A stretch of DNA of 64,000 nt. It comes from an uncultured bacterium (GTDB lineage: Bacteria; Bacteroidota; Bacteroidia; Bacteroidales; Bacteroidaceae). The notes under the pieces are model-generated. The model was not told the DNA's origin. It saw nothing but the letters and a program-made list of their open reading frames with translations, and made no database searches. Both the position numbers and the translations under genes were made by a program. Of the stretch, positions 44,596-53,621 are shown in pieces. Position 1 is the stretch's first letter. Every line of letters begins with the position of its first letter. The DNA lies in the NCBI GenBank assembly GCA_905215555.1, contig CAJMQU010000001.1, positions 1 to 64,000 on the forward strand, given 5' to 3'.

Positions 44596-44825
44596 ATAAT
44601 ATTAATTGGGGATTTTGACAAAAATAAAATCTCTTTTCCCGATTTCGATTCATAGTAAGTGCTGACTGTAATTTATATCGACTATAATACTGGCTATACG
44701 AACCGTGATTTATATCTGTACAGTAATGAGTCTAAAAATCCGTATAAACATACAGTTCTTCTACGCTTCTCCGCATACTAATTCTTTTTCAAAGAGATAA
44801 AGTGTACATTTTCAATATAATTAGT

Positions 44826-44833
44826 ACCTTTGC
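44826..44833 (+). promoter_or_regulatory. -7 box of the proA promoter
   Basis: TACCTTTG fits TAnnTTTG, 31 nt before the proA ATG. It gives proA its own promoter despite separation from proB. Confidence 0.6.
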
Positions 44834-44864
44834 AGGGTAATCAACACCTAAAAGTACAATAAAG

Positions 44865-46112
44865 ATGAACTTAAACAAAGTATTTGCTACTGTACAGGAC
44901 GCCAGCCGCGAATTATTATCGCTGAGCGACCAGGAAATCAATCGGATTTTGCTGGCTGTAGCAGATGCCGCTTTGGCAAAATCAGACTTCATTCTTGCAG
45001 AAAACCGGAAAGACCTGGATCGAATGGACCCGAAAGACCCGAAATTCGACCGGTTGAAACTGACCGAAGAACGCCTGCAAGGCATTGCCGCAGACACGCG
45101 CAACGTGGCAACCCTCCCCTCACCCCTGGGGCGCATTCTAAAGGAAAACATACACCCGAAAGGTATGCAACTCAAGAAAGTCAGTGTCCCCTTCGGTGTC
45201 ATCGGCATCATATATGAAGCACGCCCGAATGTCAGTTTTGACGTATTCTCCCTCTGCCTGAAAAGCGGAAACGCCTGTATCCTGAAAGGAGGCAGTGATG
45301 CAGACTATTCCAATCGTGCCATTATCAGCATAATCCATGAGGTATTGAAACACTTCAACGTCAGCCCGCACATCGCGGAGTTGCTTCCAGCCGACCGTGA
45401 AGCAACCGCCGAATTACTGAATGCCAGAGGTTATGTAGACTTGCTCATTCCTCGCGGAAGCAGTAATCTCATCAACTTTGTACGTCAGAATGCTACCATC
45501 CCGGTTATCGAAACCGGTGCAGGTATCTGCCATACCTTCTTCGACCGGGAGGGTGACGTGAAGAAAGGCACTGCCATCATCAACAACGCCAAAACCCGCC
45601 GCGTCAGTGTATGCAACGCCTTAGACTGTCTGTTGATTGATGCCGATCGCCTCAACGATTTGCCTGCACTTTGCCGGCCGTTGCCCGAAAGTAACGTGAT
45701 AATCTATGCAGATACTTGTACGTACAGCGCCTTGAAAGGCAACTATCCGGAAGAATTGCTGAAAGAAGCCACGGAAGAAGACTTCGGTACTGAATTCCTG
45801 GACTATAAGATGTCCGTCAAGACCGTTCAATCCATCCGTGAAGCAATCGCACATATTCGGAAATATGGTTCCAAACATAGTGAGTGCATCGTGACCGAAG
45901 ATAAATCCCATGCCGAATGGTTCTGCCGCGATGTGGACGCCGCCTGTGTATACGTCAACGTGCCGACTTCCTTTACAGATGGAGCACAATTCGGACTGGG
46001 TGCCGAAATTGGTATCAGTACGCAGAAACTACATGCCCGCGGCCCCATGGCACTGGAAGAACTCACCACCTACAAGTGGATTATCGAAGGCGAAGGACAA
46101 GTGAGGGAGTGA
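44865..46112 (+). CDS. proA: Glutamate-5-semialdehyde dehydrogenase (gamma-glutamyl phosphate reductase)
   Basis: Reduces gamma-glutamyl phosphate made by ProB to the semialdehyde in proline synthesis. The 415-residue protein has VPFGVIGIIYEARPNVS, the catalytic cysteine in RRVSVCNALDCLL (about residue 248), and the C-terminal LGAEIGISTQKLHARGPMALEELTTYKW block. Length is normal. It is followed by argF' after 33 nt. Confidence 0.97.
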   Translation: MNLNKVFATVQDASRELLSLSDQEINRILLAVADAALAKSDFILAENRKDLDRMDPKDPKFDRLKLTEERLQGIAADTRNVATLPSPLGRILKENIHPKGMQLKKVSVPFGVIGIIYEARPNVSFDVFSLCLKSGNACILKGGSDADYSNRAIISIIHEVLKHFNVSPHIAELLPADREATAELLNARGYVDLLIPRGSSNLINFVRQNATIPVIETGAGICHTFFDREGDVKKGTAIINNAKTRRVSVCNALDCLLIDADRLNDLPALCRPLPESNVIIYADTCTYSALKGNYPEELLKEATEEDFGTEFLDYKMSVKTVQSIREAIAHIRKYGSKHSECIVTEDKSHAEWFCRDVDAACVYVNVPTSFTDGAQFGLGAEIGISTQKLHARGPMALEELTTYKWIIEGEGQVRE

Positions 46113-46145
46113 TCAATCAAAAATTATAAATTATAAATCATAAAT

Positions 46146-47099
46146 ATGAAGAAGTTTACTTGTGTGCAGGATATCGGAAATCTGAAAGCTGCACTGGATG
46201 AAGCATTTGAGATTAAGAAAGACCGTTTTAAATATGTAGAGTTAGGACGAAACAAGACGTTGATGATGATTTTCTTCAACTCCAGCCTTCGAACCCGTCT
46301 CAGTACTCAGAAAGCTGCGATGAATCTCGGCATGAACGTCATCGTACTCGACATTAATCAGGGTGCATGGAAACTAGAGACCGAACGCGGTGTCATCATG
46401 GATGGCGACAAACCCGAACATTTGTTGGAAGCCATCCCCGTAATGGGGTGCTATTGCGACATTATCGGTGTACGCTCCTTCGCCCGCTTCGAGAATAAAG
46501 AAGATGATTACAATGAAATCATCATCAACCAATTCATCAAGTATTCCGGACGCCCGGTGTTCTCAATGGAAGCCGCCACACGCCATCCATTGCAGAGCTT
46601 TGCCGACCTCATCACTATCGAGGAATATAAAAAGACAGCACGTCCCAAAGTGGTAATGACCTGGGCACCGCATCCGCGCCCATTGCCTCAAGCCGTGCCT
46701 AACTCATTCGCCGAATGGATGAACGCCACGGATTATGACTTTGTCATCACCCATCCCGAAGGTTACGAGCTTGCCCCGCAATTCGTGGGAAATGCCCGCG
46801 TGGAATATGACCAGATGAAAGCTTTCGAAGGTGCCGACTTCATCTATGCCAAGAACTGGGCAGCCTATGCAGGCGATAACTACGGACAGATTCTAAGCAA
46901 AGACCGCAATTGGACTGTCAGTGACCGCCAAATGGCTGTGACTAACAATGCCTATTTCATGCACTGTCTGCCCGTACGCCGCAACATGATTGTGACGGAC
47001 AACGTCATCGAAAGCCCACAGTCCATCGTAATACCCGAAGCTGCCAACCGCGAAATATCCGCTACGGTAGTATTGAAGAGATTACTAGAATTTCTCTGA
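46146..47099 (+). CDS. argF': N-succinylornithine carbamoyltransferase
   Basis: Transfers a carbamoyl group to N-succinyl-L-ornithine in the Bacteroides arginine route. The carbamoyl phosphate loop is SSLRTR (46-52) and HCLPVRR binds the substrate near residue 277. Residue 90 is proline (GDKP), the residue shown in work on this family to mark succinylornithine specificity; acetylornithine enzymes have Glu there. The 317-residue length fits. The product leads to argininosuccinate, cleaved by the argH at 598 of this window after other steps. Confidence 0.94.
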   Translation: MKKFTCVQDIGNLKAALDEAFEIKKDRFKYVELGRNKTLMMIFFNSSLRTRLSTQKAAMNLGMNVIVLDINQGAWKLETERGVIMDGDKPEHLLEAIPVMGCYCDIIGVRSFARFENKEDDYNEIIINQFIKYSGRPVFSMEAATRHPLQSFADLITIEEYKKTARPKVVMTWAPHPRPLPQAVPNSFAEWMNATDYDFVITHPEGYELAPQFVGNARVEYDQMKAFEGADFIYAKNWAAYAGDNYGQILSKDRNWTVSDRQMAVTNNAYFMHCLPVRRNMIVTDNVIESPQSIVIPEAANREISATVVLKRLLEFL

Positions 47100-47136
47100 A
47101 AGAAGATTTTTTTTGTGGTGAGGAAGCATCAAAAGG

Positions 47137-47211
47137 AAAGATAAACCGCACCTCAGCAGTAAAAACAGGCTTGCTTATTTTGTACTACCTCTGGTTTGCA
47201 TTATCTTTGCC
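47137..47211 (+). repeat. Dispersed promoter cassette, copy C
   Basis: Starts AAAGATAAACCGCACCTCAG, then GCTTGCTTATTTTG, 19 nt, and TATCTTTG at 47202-47209. It is followed directly by copy D at an 82-bp offset. Confidence 0.75.
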
Positions 47212-47218
47212 ACAAAGC

Positions 47219-47293
47219 GAAGATAAGCTGCACCTCAGCAGTAAAAATAAGCAAGCTTATTTTGTACTGCTTTCGGTTTGCATTATCTTTGCC
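47219..47293 (+). repeat. Dispersed promoter cassette, copy D
   Basis: Starts GAAGATAAGCTGCACC, contains the perfect palindrome AATAAGC-AA-GCTTATT-like core, -33 TTTTG, a 19-nt spacer and TATCTTTG at 47284-47291, 21 nt before the PASTA gene. Copies C and D are a tandem duplication. Confidence 0.8.
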
Positions 47294-47312
47294 GCAAATA
47301 ACGCTAAGGATT

Positions 47313-47954
47313 ATGACAATAAAAGAGTTTTTTTCTTTCCGGCAGAATAAGTTTTTCTGGCTAAACTTGATTGCAATGGTCATCGTGGTTGCCCTTGCAC
47401 TGTTCGGAGTCTTGAAGGGACTGGATATATATACCCGTCACGGTGAAGCAGTAGTAGTGCCCAATGTAAAAGGCATGGGAGTGGCAGAAGCTGAAAAGCT
47501 GTTCCGCAACCAGAAGCTAAACTGCATTGTTTCCGACTCCAGTTACGTAAAGAGCCTACCCGCCGGGTGCATCCTCGATTACAACCCTGCCGCCGGGCAG
47601 AAGGTGAAGGAAGGACGAACCATCTATCTGACAATAAACACACTAAGCACACCCCTACAAGCCATTCCCGATGTAGCGGACAACAGTTCCATGCGCCAGG
47701 CACAGGCACGTCTGCTGGCATCCGGCTTCAAGCTGACCGATAATCAATACGTGCCGGGCGAAAAAGACTGGGTATACGAAGTGAAATATAAAGGACACAC
47801 ATTGGCCAACGGCGAAAAAGTCCCCATAGGCTCCACACTCACATTGGTGGTAGGAGATGGCGGAGAATTGCCCCAAGAAGGAGACTCTATCGGAACTGTA
47901 ACCGCTACCCCTGTTCGTTCCGAAGATTCCGCTGCGGACGAATCTTGGTTCTGA
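47313..47954 (+). CDS. PASTA domain membrane protein
   Basis: A 213-residue protein starting MTIKEFFSFRQNKFFW at 47313. One transmembrane helix (about 15-38, LIAMVIVVALALFGVLKGL) anchors it, with the rest periplasmic. At least two PASTA repeats follow: VVVPNVKGMGVAEAEKLF with PAAGQKVKEGRTIYLTIN, and AIPDVADNSSMRQAQARL with IGSTLTLVVGDGGE. PASTA domains bind peptidoglycan fragments in kinases and penicillin-binding proteins; here they stand alone without a kinase. The neighbouring ddl supports a cell-wall link. Two tandem promoter cassettes precede it. Confidence 0.88.
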   Translation: MTIKEFFSFRQNKFFWLNLIAMVIVVALALFGVLKGLDIYTRHGEAVVVPNVKGMGVAEAEKLFRNQKLNCIVSDSSYVKSLPAGCILDYNPAAGQKVKEGRTIYLTINTLSTPLQAIPDVADNSSMRQAQARLLASGFKLTDNQYVPGEKDWVYEVKYKGHTLANGEKVPIGSTLTLVVGDGGELPQEGDSIGTVTATPVRSEDSAADESWF

Positions 47955-48020
47955 CCGTAACCACATACTGGGAACAATAAAAACTCTTTCATGATAATAT
48001 CACAATAGAAAAAATAAGGA

Positions 48021-49091
48021 ATGATAGAAGAATTGCCGGACGACATAGCGATTGACGACTTGGACGATGTGGAACCCGTTGGCGAGGAGGCGCAACTTTA
48101 TGAACACTTCCGTGTGGTAGTGGACAGGGGGCAGGAGATGATGCGCGTAGACAAATACCTGTTCGACCGACTGACGAACGCTTCGCGTAACCGCATTCAG
48201 AAGTCAGCGGAAGCCGGCTTCGTAATGGCCAACAATAAACCCGTCAAGAGCAGCTACAAAGTGAAACCGATGGACGTCATCACCATCATGATGGATCGCC
48301 CGCGCTATGAAAACGAAGTCATTCCCGAAGATATTCCACTTAATATCGTCTATGAGGATAAATACCTCATGGTAGTGAACAAGCCTGCCGGATTGGTTGT
48401 CCATCCAGGACATGGAAACTATCACGGAACTTTAGTGAATGCCATTGCCTGGCACATGAAAGATAATCCCGACTACGATGCCAACGACCCTCACGTGGGA
48501 CTCGTGCATCGTATTGATAAAGACACATCCGGCCTGCTCGTCATAGCAAAAACGCCGGATGCCAAAACCAACCTCGGCATGCAGTTCTTCAACAAAACCA
48601 CCAAACGCCGATACCGTGCATTGGTATGGGGAGTCATGGAACAGGACAAAGGAACCGTCACAGGCAACATCGGCCGGAACCCCAAAGACCGTATGCAAAT
48701 GACCGTCCTGCCCGACGATCTAGGAAAACATGCTGTAACTCATTACCGGGTGCTGGAACGCTTGGGATATGTCACCCTCGTAGAATGTATTCTCGAAACA
48801 GGACGTACCCACCAGATACGTGTGCACATGAAGCACATCGGGCACGTGCTCTTCAATGACGAGCGCTACGGTGGCCATGAGATACTGAAAGGTACTCATT
48901 TTAGTAAATACAAACAATTTGTAAATAATTGCTTCGATACTTGTCCGCGGCAGGCACTACACGCCATGACGCTGGGGTTTGTGCATCCCGCCACCGGCGA
49001 AGAAATGCACTTCACCTCGGAACTGCCCGATGACATGACCCAGCTGATAGACAAATGGAGAGGCTACATCAGTAACAGAGATTTAGAATGA
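48021..49091 (+). CDS. rluD: RluA family pseudouridine synthase
   Basis: Converts uridines to pseudouridine in rRNA. An N-terminal S4 RNA-binding domain (about 38-100, VDKYLFDRLTNASRNRIQKS) precedes the catalytic domain, whose Asp lies in VHRIDKDTSGLLVIAK; TGRTHQIRVHMKHIGH is the other signature. The 356-residue length fits RluD-type enzymes, but RluC-like specificity is not excluded. Its stop overlaps the ddl start by 4 nt. Confidence 0.9.
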   Translation: MIEELPDDIAIDDLDDVEPVGEEAQLYEHFRVVVDRGQEMMRVDKYLFDRLTNASRNRIQKSAEAGFVMANNKPVKSSYKVKPMDVITIMMDRPRYENEVIPEDIPLNIVYEDKYLMVVNKPAGLVVHPGHGNYHGTLVNAIAWHMKDNPDYDANDPHVGLVHRIDKDTSGLLVIAKTPDAKTNLGMQFFNKTTKRRYRALVWGVMEQDKGTVTGNIGRNPKDRMQMTVLPDDLGKHAVTHYRVLERLGYVTLVECILETGRTHQIRVHMKHIGHVLFNDERYGGHEILKGTHFSKYKQFVNNCFDTCPRQALHAMTLGFVHPATGEEMHFTSELPDDMTQLIDKWRGYISNRDLE

Positions 49092-50074
49092 AACGCACGA
49101 TTGCTATTGTTTGCGGAGGTGACACCTCCGAATTTCAGGTTTCCCTGCGCAGTGCACAGGGCATCTATTCCTTTATCGATAAGGAAAAGTATACATTATA
49201 CATTGTAGAAATGCAAGGGCTGGACTGGCATGCGCAACTTCCCGATGGCGGAAAAGCCCCCATCGACCGGAATGACTTCAGTTTCCAGTTGGACGGTCAA
49301 AAGGTGATATTCGACTTTGCCTACATCACCATTCATGGTACCCCTGGCGAAGACGGACGCTTGCAAGGCTACTTCGACCTGCTCCACATCCCCTATTCCT
49401 GTTGTGGAGTGCTGGCAGCTGCGCTTACTTACAATAAATTTGCTTGCAACCAATACCTGAAAGTGTTTGGTGTCCGCATTGCAGAATCTTTAGTGCTCCG
49501 ACAGGGACAGTCTATCTCAGACGAAGACGTGTTGGATAAGATTGGCTTGCCTTGCTTCATCAAGCCCAGCCTGGGCGGCTCAAGTTTCGGTGTAACGAAG
49601 GTTAAGACAAAAGAACAAATACAGCCTGCCATTGTTAAAGCATTCAATGAAGCGCAAGAAGTTCTGGTGGAAGCCTTCATGGAAGGAACAGAAATCACCT
49701 GCGGTTGCTATAAGACCAAAGAGAAATCGGTAGTGTTCCCCATCACGGAAGTGGTGACGGAAAATGAATTCTTCGACTACAACGCCAAGTACAACGGACA
49801 GGTTTCCGAAATCACTCCCGCCCGCATCTCCGATGATCTGACGCGCCGGGTACAGACGCTGACTTCCGCTATTTATGATATTCTGGGGGCCTCCGGCATC
49901 ATCCGTGTGGACTACATCATCACCGCCGGAGATAAAATCAACCTGCTGGAAGTGAACACCACTCCCGGAATGACAACTACCAGCTTCATACCTCAACAGG
50001 TGCGCGCTGCCGGACTGGATATTAAAGATGTAATGACAGATATTATAGAAAACCAGCTAATCACTCATCACTAA
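49088..50074 (+). CDS. ddl: D-alanine--D-alanine ligase
   Basis: Joins two D-alanines for the peptidoglycan stem peptide. ATP-grasp features: VCGGDTSEFQVSLRSA near the N-terminus, GTPGEDGRLQGYFDLLHIPYSCCGV, KPSLGGSSFGV for ATP, and EVNTTPGMTTTSFIPQQ for the metal site. Length 328 aa. Overlaps rluD by 4 nt and is followed by the acyltransferase gene after 13 nt, so the three are one operon. Confidence 0.96.
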   Translation: MKRTIAIVCGGDTSEFQVSLRSAQGIYSFIDKEKYTLYIVEMQGLDWHAQLPDGGKAPIDRNDFSFQLDGQKVIFDFAYITIHGTPGEDGRLQGYFDLLHIPYSCCGVLAAALTYNKFACNQYLKVFGVRIAESLVLRQGQSISDEDVLDKIGLPCFIKPSLGGSSFGVTKVKTKEQIQPAIVKAFNEAQEVLVEAFMEGTEITCGCYKTKEKSVVFPITEVVTENEFFDYNAKYNGQVSEITPARISDDLTRRVQTLTSAIYDILGASGIIRVDYIITAGDKINLLEVNTTPGMTTTSFIPQQVRAAGLDIKDVMTDIIENQLITHH

Positions 50075-50087
50075 AACATTAATCACT

Positions 50088-51245
50088 ATGGAAGTGGAAT
50101 TTGATGAAATCCGCCCTTATCATGACAAGGAACTCCCTCAGATTTATGAGGAATTGATTGCCGATCCGGCTTTCCGGCAAGTGACGGCTACTGTTTTTCC
50201 AGAAGTTCCTTTTGAGGCACTTGCGCAGAAAATGCGTTCATGCAAGACGAAGTTGGAGTTTCAGAAAGCATTCTGTTACGTAATTCTAAGAAAGTTAGCC
50301 AAAGACACCACCCTTGGAGTGACTTTGGATCATACGGCACTCTCTGACAAGAAAGCCGCCTATACCTATATATCCAATCACAGGGACATCATCCTCGACT
50401 CCGGTTTCCTGTCCGTGGAGTTAATAGACCAAGATATGGACACCGTGGAGATTGCTATTGGCGACAACCTGTTGATCTATCCCTGGATTAAGAAATTCGT
50501 GCGTGTCAACAAATCATTCATTGTGCAACGTGCCCTGACCATGCGCCAGATGCTGGAATCGTCGGCACGTATGTCACGCTACATGCACCACACCATCAAA
50601 GACAAAAAACAGTCCATCTGGATAGCTCAACGCGAAGGACGCGCTAAAGACTCGAACGACCGCACCCAGGAAAGTGTACTCAAAATGCTTGCCATAGGTG
50701 GAGAAGGTGACATCATCGATCGATTGATTGAAATGAACATCGTTCCGCTGGCTATTTCCTACGAATATGACCCTTGTGACTACCTGAAAGCACAAGAATT
50801 CCAACTGAAACGTGACATACCGGAGTACAAGAAAACACAAGCGGACGACTTGAAAAATATGCAGACCGGACTCTTCGGATTTAAAGGCCGGGTACACTTC
50901 CAGGTTTCATCCTGCATCAATGAGGAATTGGCCAAGTTAGACCGTTCCCTCTCGAAACCCGAACTTTTCTCACAAATTTCCGCTCTCATAGACCGGAGAA
51001 TCCATGCAAACTACCGCATATATCCCGGCAATTATATAGCCCACGATTGTTTGTCAGATACCGATGCTTTCTCCAGCCACTACACCATCGAAGAGAAACA
51101 GCATTTCCTGCAATACATCGACCGGCAACTCAAACGCATTGAGCTGGAAAATAAAGATATCCCCTTCCTGCGTGAGAAGATATTGCTGATGTATGCCAAC
51201 CCACTGACAAATTATCTGGCTACAAAAATTGATAATCCGAAATAA
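50088..51245 (+). CDS. Glycerol-3-phosphate/lysophosphatidate acyltransferase-type protein
   Basis: A 385-residue protein with a PlsC/GPAT-like core: SNHRDIILDSGFL holds the acyltransferase H-x4-D motif in an N-H-R-D variant, and IAQREGRAKDSNDRTQ is the phosphate-binding block. Likely role is glycerophospholipid or other lipid acylation at the inner face of the membrane; no transmembrane helix is evident. Substrate cannot be decided. It lies between ddl and the NigD-like lipoprotein, only nine bases before the latter. Confidence 0.85.
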   Translation: MEVEFDEIRPYHDKELPQIYEELIADPAFRQVTATVFPEVPFEALAQKMRSCKTKLEFQKAFCYVILRKLAKDTTLGVTLDHTALSDKKAAYTYISNHRDIILDSGFLSVELIDQDMDTVEIAIGDNLLIYPWIKKFVRVNKSFIVQRALTMRQMLESSARMSRYMHHTIKDKKQSIWIAQREGRAKDSNDRTQESVLKMLAIGGEGDIIDRLIEMNIVPLAISYEYDPCDYLKAQEFQLKRDIPEYKKTQADDLKNMQTGLFGFKGRVHFQVSSCINEELAKLDRSLSKPELFSQISALIDRRIHANYRIYPGNYIAHDCLSDTDAFSSHYTIEEKQHFLQYIDRQLKRIELENKDIPFLREKILLMYANPLTNYLATKIDNPK

Positions 51246-51253
51246 AGTAAGAT

Positions 51254-51940
51254 ATGAAAGGTAAGCTACAATTCCCCGTTTCTTTATTCCGGCTCTTGCC
51301 CGTACTGATGTGTGTACTGGCTTCCTGCGATGATAATGGCAACTATTATTATCCATCCGTAAAACAGGAATTTCTGACTGCACAAGCAGACGCCAGCGGC
51401 ACTATAAAATCTGTCCTGACGGATGAAGGGGAGACATTCACAGTAGTGGAAGATGCATCAAATACGCGTATAGATGCAAATACCTCTGCTCGCATAGTCA
51501 GCAACTACGGCACAGCGGTAGCTACTGACGGCACATCCGGTGTGAAATTGTATGCCTTATTAAATGCCATATCTCCCGTACCGAAACCTGCATCGGAATT
51601 CAAGGATGGTGTGAAACGCAACCCGGCTGATGTGACGAGCATCTGGATGGGGCTCGACTACTTGAACATGATACTGGACATCAGGGCGCAGAATGGAAAA
51701 CATTCATTCCACTTTGTAGAAGAAGAGGTCAGTACGGACGAAGAAACCGGCCATCGGTTTGTCCATCTGTTACTGTACCATAGCGATGGAGATGTGCAGG
51801 CTTACAGCAAACGTGCTTACCTTTCCGTTCCCCTGCGGAAATATGCCACGGAGGGAATAGAGAAAGTCGCCGTGCAGTTCTCTCTTATCACCTATTCCGG
51901 AAAAGAAAAGAGTTACGAATTTGAATATAATCCCAAATAG
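51254..51940 (+). CDS. NigD-like lipoprotein
   Basis: A 228-residue lipoprotein (lipobox VLASC, Cys25, followed by DDNGNYYYPS) of the NigD-like family of Bacteroides, with an N-terminal OB-like domain (VLTDEGETFTVVEDA) and a C-terminal beta domain (IWMGLDYLNMILDIRAQNG). NigD is known as the partner of a bacteriocin-like gene in Prevotella, but most homologues have no assigned function. Here it seems to be part of the run from rluD. Confidence 0.82.
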   Translation: MKGKLQFPVSLFRLLPVLMCVLASCDDNGNYYYPSVKQEFLTAQADASGTIKSVLTDEGETFTVVEDASNTRIDANTSARIVSNYGTAVATDGTSGVKLYALLNAISPVPKPASEFKDGVKRNPADVTSIWMGLDYLNMILDIRAQNGKHSFHFVEEEVSTDEETGHRFVHLLLYHSDGDVQAYSKRAYLSVPLRKYATEGIEKVAVQFSLITYSGKEKSYEFEYNPK

Positions 51941-51948
51941 CACATCTG

Positions 51949-52335
51949 ATGAAAATGAATTCTTTTATCGCAGGTATCTGCCTATTCTTCAATTCCCTTT
52001 TTTCCTGTCAGCAGAAAGGAGATTTCAAGTCTGTTTCGGTGGAAGAGTTTTCCACGATAATCGCCAATTCCGATGTTCAGCGCCTGGACGTACGTACTGT
52101 TGCTGAATATTCCGAATCACACATCCCGGGCAGTATCAATATCAACGTACTGGATAAAAAGTTCTCCGCCATGGCCGATTCCACACTTCAGAAAGACAAA
52201 CCCGTAGCCCTCTATTGCCGCAGTGGTAAACGCAGCAAGAAAGCCGCTATCATTCTCAGTGAAAATGGATACAAAGTTTACGACCTTAATGAAGGCTTCG
52301 AAGGCTGGAAGAAAGCAGGAAAAGAAATAGAGTAA
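51949..52335 (+). CDS. Rhodanese-like domain lipoprotein
   Basis: A 128-residue protein with a lipobox-like LFSC near residue 20, so it is probably membrane-attached in the periplasm. The rhodanese domain has RLDVRTVAEYSESHIPGSINI and the catalytic cysteine in LYCRSGKRSKKAA, the six-residue loop that binds sulfur or arsenate-like oxyanions. Ends EGWKKAGKEIE as usual for the fold. It starts eight bases after the NigD-like gene. The sulfur carrier or reductant partner is unknown. Confidence 0.9.
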   Translation: MKMNSFIAGICLFFNSLFSCQQKGDFKSVSVEEFSTIIANSDVQRLDVRTVAEYSESHIPGSININVLDKKFSAMADSTLQKDKPVALYCRSGKRSKKAAIILSENGYKVYDLNEGFEGWKKAGKEIE

Positions 52336-52399
52336 AATAAGACATGATTCTCACCTTCCGGAAGGAGGAGAGACAGGACAGCTCTACATAGAAAAGAGA

Positions 52400-52437
52400 A
52401 AAGCCGCAAAACACTGCTATCAGTCCTTTGCGGCTTT
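52400..52437. terminator. Bidirectional terminator between rhodanese and rpmH
   Basis: AAAGCCGCAAA (52400-52410) pairs with TTTGCGGCTTT (52427-52437) around a 16-nt loop. It has A-rich sequence on one side and TTTCTTAATC on the other, as expected between convergent genes. Confidence 0.75.
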
Positions 52438-52465
52438 CTTAATCTCTTTATAACAAAGAGTGCGC

Positions 52466-52627
52466 TTATGCTTTCACTCCATTGTATTCGTCAGAAACAG
52501 TCAGTTTCTTACGGCCTTTAGCACGACGTGCAGCTAATACTCTGCGACCGTTAGCGGAAGCCATTCTCTCACGGAAACCATGTTTGTTTTTTCTCTTTCT
52601 GTTAGAGGGTTGAAATGTTCTTTTCAT
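52466..52627 (-). CDS. rpmH: 50S ribosomal protein L34
   Basis: A 53-residue protein read from the ATG at 52627: it begins MKRTFQPSNRKRKNKHGFRE, continues RMASANGRRVLAARRAKGRK and ends with a short KLTVSDEYNGVKA tail. The KRTFQPS and GR.VL..RR..GR motifs define L34. The tail after GRKK is slightly longer than in E. coli L34. It is transcribed away from efp. Confidence 0.97.
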   Translation of the reverse strand: MKRTFQPSNRKRKNKHGFRERMASANGRRVLAARRAKGRKKLTVSDEYNGVKA

Positions 52628-52670
52628 TACTGTATATTGTTTTATGTTATTATTTCACGTAATCGGGCTG

Positions 52671-52678
52671 CAAAAATA
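52671..52678 (-). promoter_or_regulatory. -7 box of the rpmH promoter
   Basis: Minus-strand TATTTTTG matches TAnnTTTG, 43 nt upstream of the rpmH start codon. Confidence 0.55.
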
Positions 52679-52752
52679 GGGACTTTTTTCAAAATAACCA
52701 AGAGTTAAGTCTTTTTCTCTCAAAACTTTTTGCGATTTTTACTGATTTCCAT

Positions 52753-52760
52753 TACTTTTG
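52753..52760 (+). promoter_or_regulatory. -7 box of the efp promoter
   Basis: TACTTTTG matches TAnnTTTG, 57 nt before the efp ATG, divergent from rpmH. Confidence 0.55.
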
Positions 52761-52817
52761 CACTCGCAAAGCTCACTGGAGACAAATTAAATAACATCTA
52801 AAATAAAAAATATTAGT

Positions 52818-53384
52818 ATGATTAATGCCCAAGACATTAAAATCGGTACTTGTATCCGCATGGATAACAAGCTGTACTTCTGTATTGACTTCCTGCATGT
52901 AAAACCGGGAAAAGGTAACACTTTCATGCGTGTCAAACTGAAAGACGTAGTAAACGGTTACGTACTCGAACGTCGTTTCAATATCGGTGAGAAACTGGAA
53001 GACGTACGTGTAGAACGTCGCCCTTATCAGTTCTTATATAAAGAAGGTGAAGACTATATCTTCATGAACCAGGAAACCTTCGACCAGCATCCTATCGCTC
53101 ACGACCTCATCAATGGCGTTGACTTCCTGCTGGAAGGAATGGTACTTGATGTAGTATCTGATGCTTCCACTGAAACTGTTCTCTATGCTGATATGCCTAT
53201 CAAGGTACAAATGAAGATCACTTATACTGAACCAGGCATGAAAGGTGACACAGCCACCAATACCCTGAAACCTGCAACTGTTGAATCAGGTGCTACGGTG
53301 CGCGTTCCTTTGTTCATCAGCGAAGGCGAAATGATTGAAATCGATACTCGTGACGGTTCTTACGTAAGCCGCGTGAAGGCATAA
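52818..53384 (+). CDS. efp: Translation elongation factor P
   Basis: Relieves ribosome stalling at proline runs. The KOW-like N-terminal domain has the loop HVKPGKGNTFMRVKLK, whose Lys32 tip reaches the ribosomal peptidyl centre; OB domains follow, ending in the conserved GDTATNTLKPATVESGATVRVPLF and IDTRDGSYVSRVKA. The 188-residue length is normal. Modification enzymes for the lysine are not in the window. Confidence 0.97.
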   Translation: MINAQDIKIGTCIRMDNKLYFCIDFLHVKPGKGNTFMRVKLKDVVNGYVLERRFNIGEKLEDVRVERRPYQFLYKEGEDYIFMNQETFDQHPIAHDLINGVDFLLEGMVLDVVSDASTETVLYADMPIKVQMKITYTEPGMKGDTATNTLKPATVESGATVRVPLFISEGEMIEIDTRDGSYVSRVKA

Positions 53385-53413
53385 GACTGCTGCTCGTTTC
53401 ATACATATATAAG

Positions 53414-53456
53414 CTGCCTGTCGGGGAAATAAAACGCTTCTGACAGGCAGTTTTTG
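53414..53456 (+). terminator. Terminator after efp
   Basis: CTGCCTGTC (53414-53422) pairs with GACAGGCAG (53442-53450), then TTTTTG follows. Confidence 0.8.
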
Positions 53457-53510
53457 TATAGGAACGGCAAAAGAAAAGAAAAATGAAAAGGTTATCGGAA
53501 AATTATGGTT

Positions 53511-53518
53511 TATCTTTG
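53511..53518 (+). promoter_or_regulatory. -7 box before the glycosyltransferase gene
   Basis: TATCTTTG matches TAnnTTTG. It lies about 104 nt before the ATG at 53622, leaving a leader with no ORF. Confidence 0.5.
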
Positions 53519-53621
53519 TAAGCAATAAGCAACCTTATTGCAACCATGTGCAAAGTGATATAGACAGACAACGAATATAAATGTCGCCAAACTGGTGACT
53601 AATTAAAAGATTGATGCATTT

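Noticed and set aside
44596..44825. Possible small RNA or gene in the GH95-proA gap
   Set aside because: A repeated ATTTATATC word is the only pattern; no ORF, terminator or stable stem was seen.
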